From Deltaproteobacteria bacterium (GTDB lineage Bacteria > Myxococcota_A > Polyangia > Polyangiales > Ga0077539), in contig CANJUR010000024.1 of assembly GCA_947477565.1 (NCBI GenBank), positions 1-59,155 on the forward strand: 59,155 bases of DNA, written 5' to 3'. The notes under the pieces are model-generated. The model was not told where the DNA came from and made no database searches. It saw only the letters and a program-made list of their open reading frames with translations. Numbering within the stretch: the stretch's first letter is position 1; the number at the start of each line of letters is the position of its first letter. A program made the position numbers and the translations under genes. This document shows positions 35,416 to 43,770 of the stretch, one piece after another.

Positions 35416-36363
35416 TCAGGGCGGAGCGCGCCAGACCACCGGAGCGGGGTCCACGGACATGATGTCGAAGTCCACCGCGGAGGCTCGCAGCGAGCCCCGG
35501 TCGCGAGCCCCGAGGCTCTCCAGTAGCCATCCACGCAGCCACTCCGCGCTCACCCCGCGCTCTCGCAATGCGGCGATACCCATGGACCCACTGCGCTTCG
35601 CCAGCCGCGCTCCGTCGTCGCCCAGGACCAGCGGCACGTGCGCCCACGTCGGTGCGGAGGCTCCGATCGCGGCGTAGAGCAGCACCTGCCGGGGCGTGCT
35701 CGCCAGGAGATCGTAGCCACGCACGACCTCGGTGATGCCCATCGCGAGGTCGTCGACCACCACCGCGAGCTGGTAGGACGCGACAGAGTCCGCGCGCATC
35801 ACCACGAAGTCGCCGACCTCGTCGGAAACGCACTGGGTGAAGGCGGCGGACACACGGTCGAAGATGACTACCGGTGGTCTCGCGGGGTCTGTGCGGAAGC
35901 GCCAGGAAACACCGCGGCCGAGGGAGCGGGCGTGCGCAATGACGACGGCCGGGTCATGGTCGCGGCACGTGTTGAGATAGATCGGCTCGACGCCATGAGG
36001 GGCCTGCGCGGCAAGTTCGATGTCACGTCGGCTGCACGCGCAAGGGTAGACTTGGCCGTGCGCGCGTAGCGAGTCGAGGGCGGATTGATAGCGGGCCGCG
36101 CGGTCGCGCTGGGCGTACGGGCCCACCGGGCCTCCGACATCCGGGCCTTCATCCCAGTCGAGGCCGAGCCAGCGCAGGTCCGCAAGCATCGCGGCAGTCG
36201 CACCGGGGGCGACACGGACGGCGTCGAGATCCTCGACGCGCAGGATCCATCGACCCCCCGCGGACCAAACGGACAGCGCCGAGGCGAGGGCGGTGCGAGC
36301 GCTGCCGACGTGGAGTGCACCGGAGGGCGTCGGAGCGAAGCGTCCGCGGGGGGCGAAGGACAT
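35416..36363 (-). CDS. gluQ: Glutamyl-Q tRNA(Asp) synthetase
   Basis: Truncated GluRS paralogue that attaches glutamate to queuosine at position 34 of tRNA-Asp. It is 315 aa from the ATG at 36363 (MSFAPRGRFAPTPSGALHVG). The HIGH-type signature is PTPSGALHVGSARTA, and the ILRVEDLDAVRVAPGA loop that binds ATP is present. The Cys-rich CACSRRD after QVYP is where this family binds zinc. The KMSKS-equivalent is LAKRSG. The anticodon-binding domain of full GluRS is absent, as expected. It begins next to a lipoprotein-like frame on the opposite strand. The gene is usually a stand-alone housekeeping gene. Confidence 0.92.
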   Translation of the reverse strand: MSFAPRGRFAPTPSGALHVGSARTALASALSVWSAGGRWILRVEDLDAVRVAPGATAAMLADLRWLGLDWDEGPDVGGPVGPYAQRDRAARYQSALDSLRAHGQVYPCACSRRDIELAAQAPHGVEPIYLNTCRDHDPAVVIAHARSLGRGVSWRFRTDPARPPVVIFDRVSAAFTQCVSDEVGDFVVMRADSVASYQLAVVVDDLAMGITEVVRGYDLLASTPRQVLLYAAIGASAPTWAHVPLVLGDDGARLAKRSGSMGIAALRERGVSAEWLRGWLLESLGARDRGSLRASAVDFDIMSVDPAPVVWRAPP

Positions 36364-36453
36364 GACCGGAAAAGCAGATGTACTGCATCCCCATGGAGCT
36401 CGCCTACCACCGCGGCCGACGATACCCCGTCGGGCCATCGAAGACTCGGCTGG

Positions 36454-37080
36454 TTAGCCCCAGATGCGCTGCGGTACGCGGTCGCATGCGGCTCCGTCGA
36501 TCGCAACGCGCATAACGATCCCAACGCTGCGGACGCAGGCCGAAGCGCGACCACCGACCGCGGCGCGCCGATCACGAATACCGACTCTGGTAATCCGAGG
36601 ACGCCCGTCGATGCCGGAACGGTCACACCGCCGGTGACCTTCTGCGCTGCTCCCGGCACCGGCGCGGGCATTCCCTCCGCGGGCTGCACCGCCGACAGTT
36701 GCGCGACGTGCGCGACGGCGACGGCGGGCGGCGACAACGGCTCCAACCCGATCACGATCAGTGCCTCGGGACAGCACCGCACGGTGATCACCGCCTGCGG
36801 CGCGAGCAACGACCTGGACACGGTTTCGTTGTTGCCTTGCGGGTGGCCCGTGGCGGACGTGTCGAGACGCGGTTCACTGTGCCGCCCGGGGGTCTCGGTG
36901 AACTACGGCTACGACTGCCCCGCGGTGGTGTGTCGCAAACAGCGATTGGGTCGTCCGTGCAGTGACACCAGGACATTGAGCATGCAGGGCTTCGACCTCA
37001 CCCTGGCCGCCGGAACGGCCTACCTCTACGTCGTGACTTCAGTGCCCTCGACGATTGTCGTCGAGACCCTGCTGCCCTGA
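36454..37080 (+). CDS. Lipoprotein-like Cys-rich protein, no recognisable start
   Basis: An open frame encoding an exported-looking protein. A possible lipobox reads AVAC (Cys at 36487-36489), after a hydrophobic stretch from about 36454, followed by an Asn/Asp spacer and a Cys-rich domain (CTADSCATC, CGASNDLDT, CPAVVC). It ends in alternating strands (AGTAYLYVVTSVPSTIVVETLLP). No ATG, GTG or TTG occurs in frame after the divergent gluQ start; the nearest in-frame GTG (36310) lies inside gluQ. The N-terminus may be damaged by a frameshift or deletion, or the gene may be broken. Its 3' end overlaps the opposite-strand phosphatase gene by 55 bp. Confidence 0.5.
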   Translation, partial: LAPDALRYAVACGSVDRNAHNDPNAADAGRSATTDRGAPITNTDSGNPRTPVDAGTVTPPVTFCAAPGTGAGIPSAGCTADSCATCATATAGGDNGSNPITISASGQHRTVITACGASNDLDTVSLLPCGWPVADVSRRGSLCRPGVSVNYGYDCPAVVCRKQRLGRPCSDTRTLSMQGFDLTLAAGTAYLYVVTSVPSTIVVETLLP

Positions 37081-38642
37081 GCGCCCGGGCGCGAGCGGCG
37101 CCCGCCCAGTCCCATCGCGCACAGTCCTAAGGCGATGAGTCCGATGCCGAGGTCACTACCCGAGGCCACGCCGGGATAGGCGCAGAGACCGCCACGGGAG
37201 GTAACCCCGTGACTGGCGACGGAACGTTGTTGGAATTGCGGTTCGGGTTTGAGCCCGCTCGGCGGAGGCACCATCGCAACGGTCGCCCGCGCGACTGCCT
37301 GGGTTGCGACTGGTAGCGGCGGGAGCCGGTCGTGGCGCCGATGCCGGCTTGAGCCATCGCCGTGATGGCGACGCGATGAGTGGTGCCGAGAGGGCAGCGG
37401 ATCGACGCCACCACGCTCCTCGGTCACTGACGGCACCAGACTGGCCGCTGTCGTATCCAGAACTTCTGTTGCGTCGGCCACACGGGCGCGCCCTTGCGGG
37501 TGACGAATGACAAAGTGATCGAGGACGGTGCCATCGGGGCGGACGGCGGTGAACTCGAGTTTGTCGCCTTCGGCATCGACCCGCACGTAGTGGTGCTGCG
37601 CCGCGAAGACGCGGGTGTAGTCGTGTTCCGTGCGGTGAGTGTAGAGCGGTGCCCCGGAGCCGCCGGTGACGATGTAGCGCAGGCCATGCTCCTCACCGCG
37701 TTCGTAGACGTGGTCGTGTCCGGCCACCACGAGATCGACCCCATAGCGACGAAACATCGCGGGCAACCCGGCGGCGCGCAGCGATCGATTCTCCCCGTGC
37801 GGGCCGGACGAGTGCATGCCCCAGTGGGTGACCACCAGGAGGAAGTCGTTGGGACCGTCACGGCGCGCCTGCGCGAGGTGCTCTTCGAGCCAGAGGCGCA
37901 TCGGCGCGGAGGTCCAGTCGTCGTAGGCGTTGGCGAGAATCATCTGCACGTTGCCGAAGCGCACGACGTAGTCGAGTTCCGGGCGCGGCGCGTCCGGGGG
38001 CGGGCAGTTCACATAGCGGCGAAAGTTCTCGATGCCGATGCGAGACGAATTGCGCAACTCATGGTTGCCCACGACCGGAATGAATACTGTATCCCGTAAA
38101 AGATCGCGCTCGATGGCGAAGAAGTCGTTCCACTGACGATCCGAGCGACCATCGGCGAGGAGGTCGCCTGTGTGGACGACGAAGTCCGCGCCTTCGCGGC
38201 GCATCGCGCTGACGATGGCGGCGTGCGCGCTCGGATTGCTGCGCGTATCCCCGTACAGGAGGAAGCGAAACGGCTCTGACCGCTGCGGCGCCGTGCTAAA
38301 AATCCCCTCCGTGGGGCCGAGGCCTGGACCGCTGACCTCGTACTGGTAGCGCACTCCCGCTGCGAGTCCCTCGAGCAGCACCTCATGCAGGTTGACCGTC
38401 GCCGTGTCGCGCACCTCGATGGGTGCGCCGACCGCCACGCCCTGCGGGGCGACCCGCCAAGCGCGCACGGTCACCGGTCCCGGCGCCTCACGCTCGAGCA
38501 TCACGGTGATGGCCCCGGGCCGCGGCGCCATGAGGTACGGACCCTTACGCAATCCTCCTTGCGCCTCAGCGTCGGGAGAGACCGCCAGTGATGCGATGAG
38601 TCCGCATGCAAGAGCTCCAGAACGTACGCGGTGTGCGAGCAC
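37026..38642 (-). CDS. Purple acid phosphatase-like metallophosphoesterase with C-terminal anchor
   Basis: A 538-aa secreted phosphatase-like protein with a GTG start at 38642. A signal peptide covers about 1-27 (GALACGLIASLAVSPDAEA). A fibronectin III-like domain lies at about 30-120, then a calcineurin-like phosphoesterase: GDTRSNP, HTGDLLADG, GNHELR, THWGMHSSG and GHDHVYERG, which supply the two-metal site. The C-terminus has a His/Arg-rich linker, then a hydrophobic helix (GSDLGIGLIALGLCAMGLGG) and RR, resembling a MYXO-CTERM-like sorting tail. Twenty-two further residues follow, unlike the usual Arg-rich end. The last 55 bp overlap the 3' end of the lipoprotein-like gene on the other strand. 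Confidence 0.85.
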   Translation of the reverse strand: MLAHRVRSGALACGLIASLAVSPDAEAQGGLRKGPYLMAPRPGAITVMLEREAPGPVTVRAWRVAPQGVAVGAPIEVRDTATVNLHEVLLEGLAAGVRYQYEVSGPGLGPTEGIFSTAPQRSEPFRFLLYGDTRSNPSAHAAIVSAMRREGADFVVHTGDLLADGRSDRQWNDFFAIERDLLRDTVFIPVVGNHELRNSSRIGIENFRRYVNCPPPDAPRPELDYVVRFGNVQMILANAYDDWTSAPMRLWLEEHLAQARRDGPNDFLLVVTHWGMHSSGPHGENRSLRAAGLPAMFRRYGVDLVVAGHDHVYERGEEHGLRYIVTGGSGAPLYTHRTEHDYTRVFAAQHHYVRVDAEGDKLEFTAVRPDGTVLDHFVIRHPQGRARVADATEVLDTTAASLVPSVTEERGGVDPLPSRHHSSRRHHGDGSSRHRRHDRLPPLPVATQAVARATVAMVPPPSGLKPEPQFQQRSVASHGVTSRGGLCAYPGVASGSDLGIGLIALGLCAMGLGGRRSRPGAQGSRVSTTIVEGTEVTT

Positions 38643-38768
38643 CGTTTCAACCTACCGCGCCCCGGGGTGGAGCCAAAAATTCTTGCAGAATATTTGGAAG
38701 TTCTCCTGCGGTTCGTACTGCGTCCGGGCCCCCGGCAGCATCCCAGGCGACACCGGATACTTGTGTTT

Positions 38769-40004
38769 TCAGCGGATATCGAAGTGGCACTCGTAGGCGC
38801 CGCCCGCGCGAAACGCCCCCGACAGAATCGTGTATCGAGCCACCGTCGGGCAGACAAACGTGACGTTGGAGCAGAGGTGCGTGTCGGGGCCACCGTCGCC
38901 ACCGGGGCAGGAGTCATCGTTGGCGGCGAGCTGCGCGCTGCGCATGCATGGCCCATCGCCCGCGCAGATACGAAGCATCGGATCGCCCACGCAGACTCCG
39001 ATAGGCGGAGCGCAGCCGGCGTTGCAGCCGATCTGCACGGTCGCGCCTGGGGAGCAGGTGCGCACTGCACCTTCGACGGTCCAGCCGCAGTCGCGTTCGA
39101 TGCCCTCATCGGCGCCGCCGCACGCGAGCGTCGGGTCGTTGAAGAGTCCGCCATCGGGCCCGAGCGAGCGCGGGGGAATCACCACCGTGAGTGACGCCTC
39201 GTTGTCGTCGTAGCGACTCTCGGCGACGACGCGCTCGGCGTTGATCTGCGCGCGTAGTCGATAGGTTCCGGCCGGAACGTCGGTGATATCGACGTACTGG
39301 CAGTCGAGGCTGCGACCGTACGCGTCGTACCACCCGGCGTGGATGCCCTGGTTGCCGCAGTTGTAGCGGCTCGTCGCCGGGAGTTCGGTTCCCATGGACA
39401 TGTAGCGCCCAGAGTCGAGCAGGCAAAACGACTGTTTGTGACCGCGGCCAACCTCGTGGTCCGCCAGGTCGAAGAGGCGATAGTCCGCGTATCCGCGGAG
39501 GTGCCAGTGGCTATGGCAGGTTCCAAACTCGAACATCGACGAAGGACGCCCCATGGCGGTCGGTGCACCCAGGTAGAGGTCCGCCGTGCCGATGTTTGGC
39601 GTAAGCAGGTCGAAGCGCAGCAGGCGACGGCTTCCGACAACGGTGCAACCCTCCATCACCTCGCACGCCGCAGCGCCGAACGTGCGCTCCTGAATCTGCG
39701 TGTTCTGGATGACCGGAATGAGATTGGGGAGCACAGATGCATCCGTCGCGGTGACATCCGCGCCCGTCGGAATGTCTGTGGTCGGTGCATCGGGTTCGAT
39801 CACCACCGCCACGTCCACATAGAGAGGCACGTCCGTACGCTTCGTCGAACCCGCATCCGTGGAAGGGACGATCGCAAGGTCGGCGCGTGAGGCATCGAGG
39901 CTACCAACGTCGGTCACGTTGGTGCTCAAACCGCTCGCCGTACAGCCCACCAGCGATGCCAGGAACATCCCGACGCCAACAACTGTTTTGATGGGTGTGG
40001 TCAT
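38769..40004 (-). CDS. Lysyl oxidase-domain lipoprotein
   Basis: A 411-aa lipoprotein from the ATG at 40004; the lipobox is LVGC (Cys21) followed by an Asp/Thr spacer. Residues 105-280 match the copper-dependent lysyl oxidase catalytic domain: copper ligands in CHSHWH (H164, H166, H168), the HKQSFCLLD segment with Lys190, and YDAYGRSLDCQYVDITDVPAGTY with Tyr229. In animal enzymes the equivalent Lys and Tyr form the lysine tyrosylquinone cofactor, so an active enzyme is likely. A Cys-rich C-terminal domain follows. The enzyme would oxidise amines, perhaps lysines of surface or prey proteins. The upstream region has the palindrome GACGATCGATCGTC. Confidence 0.85.
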   Translation of the reverse strand: MTTPIKTVVGVGMFLASLVGCTASGLSTNVTDVGSLDASRADLAIVPSTDAGSTKRTDVPLYVDVAVVIEPDAPTTDIPTGADVTATDASVLPNLIPVIQNTQIQERTFGAAACEVMEGCTVVGSRRLLRFDLLTPNIGTADLYLGAPTAMGRPSSMFEFGTCHSHWHLRGYADYRLFDLADHEVGRGHKQSFCLLDSGRYMSMGTELPATSRYNCGNQGIHAGWYDAYGRSLDCQYVDITDVPAGTYRLRAQINAERVVAESRYDDNEASLTVVIPPRSLGPDGGLFNDPTLACGGADEGIERDCGWTVEGAVRTCSPGATVQIGCNAGCAPPIGVCVGDPMLRICAGDGPCMRSAQLAANDDSCPGGDGGPDTHLCSNVTFVCPTVARYTILSGAFRAGGAYECHFDIR

Positions 40005-40081
40005 ACTGATCACTGCCTTTCGACAAACGTCGAACCCGCGTCGGCCATGGATGTCAACCACCCAGGGCAAGCACGAGCTTA

Positions 40082-40095
40082 GACGATCGATCGTC
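40082..40095. promoter_or_regulatory. Palindrome upstream of lysyl oxidase gene
   Basis: GACGATCGATCGTC is a perfect 14-bp palindrome 78 bp upstream of the lysyl oxidase start. Its position and symmetry suit a dimeric regulator site, but no partner regulator is adjacent. Confidence 0.35.
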
Positions 40096-40109
40096 AGAGG
40101 ATCTAGTAC

Positions 40110-40128
40110 AGACCCGATTATCGGGTCT
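40110..40128. terminator. Hairpin downstream of RRM gene
   Basis: AGACCCGA (40110-40117) and TCGGGTCT (40121-40128) form an 8-bp stem with a 3-base loop, 57 bp beyond the RRM gene stop on the minus strand. No T tract follows. It probably ends the RRM transcript before the lysyl oxidase gene. Confidence 0.5.
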
Positions 40129-40184
40129 TCACAGATTTTAGGGAGTGGTAGAAGTCAGGGAAGGGAGATTGGGGGGGGAGACGA

Positions 40185-40550
40185 TCAGCCGCGACGGCCG
40201 CCGCCGCCGCCGCCGCCGCCGCGGGGACGACCGCCGCCGAAGCCGCCGCCGCCGCCGCCGTAACCACCACCGCCGCCGCCGCCGCCGCCGCCGCCGCGGT
40301 TCTCACGCTCCTGGGCTTCGTTGACCGTAAGGCTACGGCCACCGAAGTTGAGGCCGTGGAGGGCCTTGATCGCGGCCTGGGCCTCGCTGTCGCTGTTCAT
40401 CTCGACGAACGCGAAGCCGCGCGGGCGGCCGGTCTCGCGGTCTTCGACGATGCGAACCTCCCGCACGCCGCCGCTCGGCTCGAAGAGGGCGCGAATCTGT
40501 GATTCATCTGCGCTGAAGGGAAGGTTGCCGACGTAGATTCTGGATCCCAT
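40185..40550 (-). CDS. Glycine-rich RRM RNA-binding protein
   Basis: A 121-aa RNA-binding protein with one RNA recognition motif at residues 3-80: RNP2 is IYVGNL and RNP1 is RGFAFVEM, with the aromatic residues that stack on RNA. The C-terminal 36 residues are almost entirely Gly, Arg and Tyr or Phe, encoded by runs of GCC/CCG triplets. Such proteins bind single-stranded RNA and often act in cold adaptation. The ATG at 40550 has a GAGGT site upstream. The leader is long (up to 380 bp to the next gene), which suits post-transcriptional control. A hairpin at 40110-40128 probably ends its transcript. Confidence 0.93.
   Translation of the reverse strand: MGSRIYVGNLPFSADESQIRALFEPSGGVREVRIVEDRETGRPRGFAFVEMNSDSEAQAAIKALHGLNFGGRSLTVNEAQERENRGGGGGGGGGGGYGGGGGGFGGGRPRGGGGGGGGRRG
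40198..40296. repeat. CCG triplet runs in RRM gene tail
   Basis: Three runs of CCG triplets (8 copies at 40198-40221, 6 copies at 40243-40260, 9 copies at 40270-40296) encode polyglycine on the minus strand. Copy-number change would lengthen or shorten the tail in frame. It is a coding microsatellite, not a CRISPR array. Confidence 0.85.
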
Positions 40551-40933
40551 GACACGACCTCAAACAGTTGGGACGGACGCCTGATAGGGTCGTCTCGTCG
40601 AGCGATGCACCGCCACTCGACCGTGGTCTGCACCGTGATAATCCACGGCGAGGTTCAGGGTGACGGACCAACCGTCAGACCACGCCTGGGATGAGCACCA
40701 TCCCCACTCCCATCTTTCAATGGTAGCGGCGGTTCCACCCCCGTCAGCGCAGTCTCGACTCCGAGGCGTTGGGGAATCCGCTAGGCAAAGAGACAGTAGC
40801 ATCAAATTCGTTCCATGTGGGGGGGGGCTGCTTTTTTGAGAGAAGTTCTTCTTTGTCCGCAGAGAATGGCTTCCGCCGCAGTGCATCGCACGCTGTCTTG
40901 CCATCAACGGGCGGATCGTTCAGCTTCCGCGCC
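40551..40933. promoter_or_regulatory. Long leader region between RRM gene and a lipoprotein gene
   Basis: About 383 bp separate the divergent starts of the RRM gene (leftward) and the lipoprotein (rightward). It contains a run of nine G residues at 40819-40827, followed within 4 bases by CTTTTTT. No reading frame, tRNA or known RNA motif was recognised. The stretch next to the RRM start probably forms a long 5' untranslated leader. Confidence 0.4.
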
Positions 40934-41836
40934 GTGCTGCACCGATCGTTTCTTGTGGGTCTCGCCCTGGTGAGCGTCACCGCGGCGGGCTGTTCGGACG
41001 AGCCCTCGCGATTTGTTCCCGTCCTCGACGACGCGGGCGTGGACGCGGGCCCCTCCCTCACGGACGTCGAGGTCACGATCGACCGCGGAGTGATCCCCAT
41101 CCGCGACACGGGCCCGAGCATCGACCAGACAATCGTGTACGCCCACTCGGCGACGCTGCTGTACGCGGTCAACCCTCGCACCAACGACCTCCGCACCGTC
41201 GGGCTCTTCACCTTCGCGTCGGACGACCGCAACAACCACGTGATGAACGACATCGCCGTCGACGCCGACGGCACGCTGGTCGGCAGCACCCAGGACGCGC
41301 TCTACCGCATCAACACCAGCACGGCGCTGTGCACCCTCATCGCGCCGCTGCCGGATGGCAACTTCGTCGGGCTCACGTACCTCCCGGTGGGGTTGATCCC
41401 CAACACCACGGGCGAGGTGCTCATCGGCGGCGTCAGCGGCGGCGACTTCTGGCGTATCGACACCACCACGGGGGGCGCCACCCGCCTCGGTCAGCTGCGC
41501 CGCAGCAGTACCGAGTACGCCCTCTCCGGGGACTTCGTCTCCATCGCGGGCGCGGGCACCTTCGCCACCGTGCGCGCCACCAACGCCTCGGCAATGAGCA
41601 GCGACCAACTCGCGAGCGTGAACCCGAGCACCGGCGAGGTGAACATCCTCGGCAACACTGGCTTCGACCGGATCTTCGGCCTCGCGTACTACCGCAACAC
41701 CCTCTACGGCTTCACCCGCGACGGGGAGTTTATCTCGATCAACATCCGCACCGGCGTCGGGACGCTCGTGTCGAGGCCGGCGCCGCAGTTCTACGGCGCG
41801 GGCGTCACCACCCTCGCGCCCACCGCACCGCCGTGA
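40934..41836 (+). CDS. Beta-propeller-like lipoprotein
   Basis: A 300-aa predicted lipoprotein from the GTG at 40934, giving a signal ending in TAAGC (Cys20) after a basic N-terminus; a longer open frame exists but lacks a signal. An Asp/Val spacer follows. The mature part (about 60-300) is strand-rich with recurring phrases (TLLYAVNPRTNDLRTVGLF, DALYRINTSTALCTLIAPL, DFWRIDTTTGGATRLGQL, TLYGFTRDGEFISINIRTG). This suggests a propeller of five or six blades, each beginning with a hydrophobic strand followed by a short variable loop. No catalytic residues were recognised. It lies alone between divergent and convergent genes. It may bind a surface ligand. Confidence 0.65.
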   Translation: MLHRSFLVGLALVSVTAAGCSDEPSRFVPVLDDAGVDAGPSLTDVEVTIDRGVIPIRDTGPSIDQTIVYAHSATLLYAVNPRTNDLRTVGLFTFASDDRNNHVMNDIAVDADGTLVGSTQDALYRINTSTALCTLIAPLPDGNFVGLTYLPVGLIPNTTGEVLIGGVSGGDFWRIDTTTGGATRLGQLRRSSTEYALSGDFVSIAGAGTFATVRATNASAMSSDQLASVNPSTGEVNILGNTGFDRIFGLAYYRNTLYGFTRDGEFISINIRTGVGTLVSRPAPQFYGAGVTTLAPTAPP

Positions 41837-41896
41837 TTGGCGCCGCGTGAGTGGCCGCACTCACGAAGATTCCGCAGCGACAAGCCCGCAGGCACG

Positions 41897-43705
41897 TCAG
41901 CGGAGACATCCGAAGCGCTCGGAAAGCCCACGAGCGAAGAGGTTTTGCGGAGCGCGGGAAAGCACCCAGGTAGCGTGCCGGCAGGAACACACACGGTCGT
42001 CGTGGGCCGCGCAGCGCTGCAAGACGGCTCGGTGCGCAGGGATGCCGTCGGGGCGGAGCGCGAGCGCGCGGCGGGCGGCGGCGTCGGCCTCCGCAGGGAG
42101 ACCCACCGCGGCCGCAGCCGCAGCGCGAAGCACCCAGGGGAGAGACGCGTTTGGAGCCTCCGTAATGGCCCGGGAAGACTCCTCCCAGGCGGCGGCGGCG
42201 AGGGCGGGATCGGCGCTCCACCGCGGGAGGTCGTCGGACCAGTGGGATGGACGAAGTACCCGGTACGAAGAGCGCGCGAGGTGGAGGTTGAGGTCGTCGC
42301 GCAGCGCCACGAAGGCGCGGTCGTCGAAGTACACAAGCGACCACCCCGCACGCGACTGAAACCAATCGAGGCGCGCGTCGGTGTTCACCACCGCAAGGCC
42401 GATGTCGTAGCCAGGGATGATTCGCGCGAGACGCGCTGGATCGGGCTGCAAGGCGTCGCGTAGGAATGCCGGGTCGTACAGCGCCCAGGAGCGACCATCG
42501 GAGAACACCGGATGGGCATCGCCAAGGGTGAACATCAGGTAGCCGCCGTCGGTGAAGTCGTTGAATAGATGACCCCGCGGGTGGTGCTCGTGGACCCAGC
42601 GCGCAGCACCCTCAGGAAACATCCCCGGCAACAGACCCACGCCGAAGGCTTTGGGCTGCCGCACGATGGCGATGATTCCAAACGCCACGGAGAGGAAGGC
42701 GACCAGGAGCCGACGACGGGGTTCGCGCGATTCGAGCGCGACGAGGCCGAGCACGGAAACAGGCGCCACCGCGATGGCCGCGAGAGGGACAAAACGCATC
42801 GCGCGAACCGCGAGAACAGTGGTGCCAAGCGCCACGAGCACCGCGGTAGCATCAAGGCGCTCGCGGGTCGGACGGTGCGCCACCGCGATGATCGCAAGCG
42901 CCACGAGGGCCTCGAGCGCGAGGTTGACAGGCGTTCCGGCAGGCATCCGGTACATGGGCTGCCACTCCGTGATGAGCGCCATCAAGGCAGGGTCAACCAT
43001 GTGGCCGAAACCAGCGCGCAGGCGGTCCACGGGGTGCACCGCGACGAAGAGAGCGAGGGCGCCGAGGGCGACCGGTGCGAGCGTTCCGCGGAGGTCGAGC
43101 GGGGTGCGAGCGCGACGTGCAGTGAAGGCGCAACCGATGGCGTGGGCGATCAATGCGAGGAGTCCGAGCGGGGCGCTGGAATGGAGGTTCTGCCAGAGCA
43201 CCAGGAGCGGCGGGACGAACCACGCGCCGCCAGGGCGGTCGAGGAGCAGCAGCGTCGCGGAGAAGAGCGCAAAGGTGAACGTCTGCGGACGCGGAGTGAC
43301 GCGAAACACCCCGACGCCCATCACCAACGGCGTGAGCGCGAGCACAACCGCAGACGGAGCGCGCCGGAGCATCCGGTGGACCGTAATCGCCACGCCGAGG
43401 CCGCCGAGGAAGGCCGTGAGCACGATGAGCCCGCGGAGGCCGTCAAGGCAGTGCGCGGCGTAGAGAATCACGTCGGCGAGCCAATCGACGAAGTCCCAAC
43501 GGCGGCCCGCGGCGGTGTGCGAGAAGCGGTCGATGGAGGGGACCGTGTGCGTCGCGACGATGAAACGGCCCGTGTGGAGGTGCCAGAAGGCGTCGGGATC
43601 AAACACCGGAGTGATTCGGTAGAGGGCGGTGCCGAGGCCCCCGAGGAGCAGCGCCGCCCACGCGAAGGCGCGATCGGGCGCAGTGCTACAGGGGCGGTCG
43701 GACAT
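41897..43705 (-). CDS. Multi-pass membrane protein, GT-C glycosyltransferase-like
   Basis: A 602-aa membrane protein from the ATG at 43705. The N-terminal two thirds hold about nine hydrophobic segments. A luminal-type loop right after the first segment carries FDPDAFWHLHTGRFI (DPD at 36-38 then FWHL), the D-E/D-H pattern of GT-C glycosyltransferases and related polytopic proteins. A region with FNDFTDGGYLMFTLGD and FSDGRSWALYD resembles the C-terminal soluble domain of such enzymes. The final 90 residues are Ala-rich and helical, TPR-like. The substrate is unknown; a lipid-linked sugar is likely. It is convergent with the lipoprotein gene to its left. Confidence 0.65.
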   Translation of the reverse strand: MSDRPCSTAPDRAFAWAALLLGGLGTALYRITPVFDPDAFWHLHTGRFIVATHTVPSIDRFSHTAAGRRWDFVDWLADVILYAAHCLDGLRGLIVLTAFLGGLGVAITVHRMLRRAPSAVVLALTPLVMGVGVFRVTPRPQTFTFALFSATLLLLDRPGGAWFVPPLLVLWQNLHSSAPLGLLALIAHAIGCAFTARRARTPLDLRGTLAPVALGALALFVAVHPVDRLRAGFGHMVDPALMALITEWQPMYRMPAGTPVNLALEALVALAIIAVAHRPTRERLDATAVLVALGTTVLAVRAMRFVPLAAIAVAPVSVLGLVALESREPRRRLLVAFLSVAFGIIAIVRQPKAFGVGLLPGMFPEGAARWVHEHHPRGHLFNDFTDGGYLMFTLGDAHPVFSDGRSWALYDPAFLRDALQPDPARLARIIPGYDIGLAVVNTDARLDWFQSRAGWSLVYFDDRAFVALRDDLNLHLARSSYRVLRPSHWSDDLPRWSADPALAAAAWEESSRAITEAPNASLPWVLRAAAAAAVGLPAEADAAARRALALRPDGIPAHRAVLQRCAAHDDRVCSCRHATWVLSRAPQNLFARGLSERFGCLR

Positions 43706-43770
43706 CACCGCGCGGACCAGAACGGAGGAACCCCCGGCACGTCAAGGCGCGTGTACGATCGTCGGACTCC

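Noticed and set aside
40198..40296. CCG repeats as a CRISPR-like array
   Set aside because: The repeats are 3-bp codons in a coding frame, with no spacers or cas genes.
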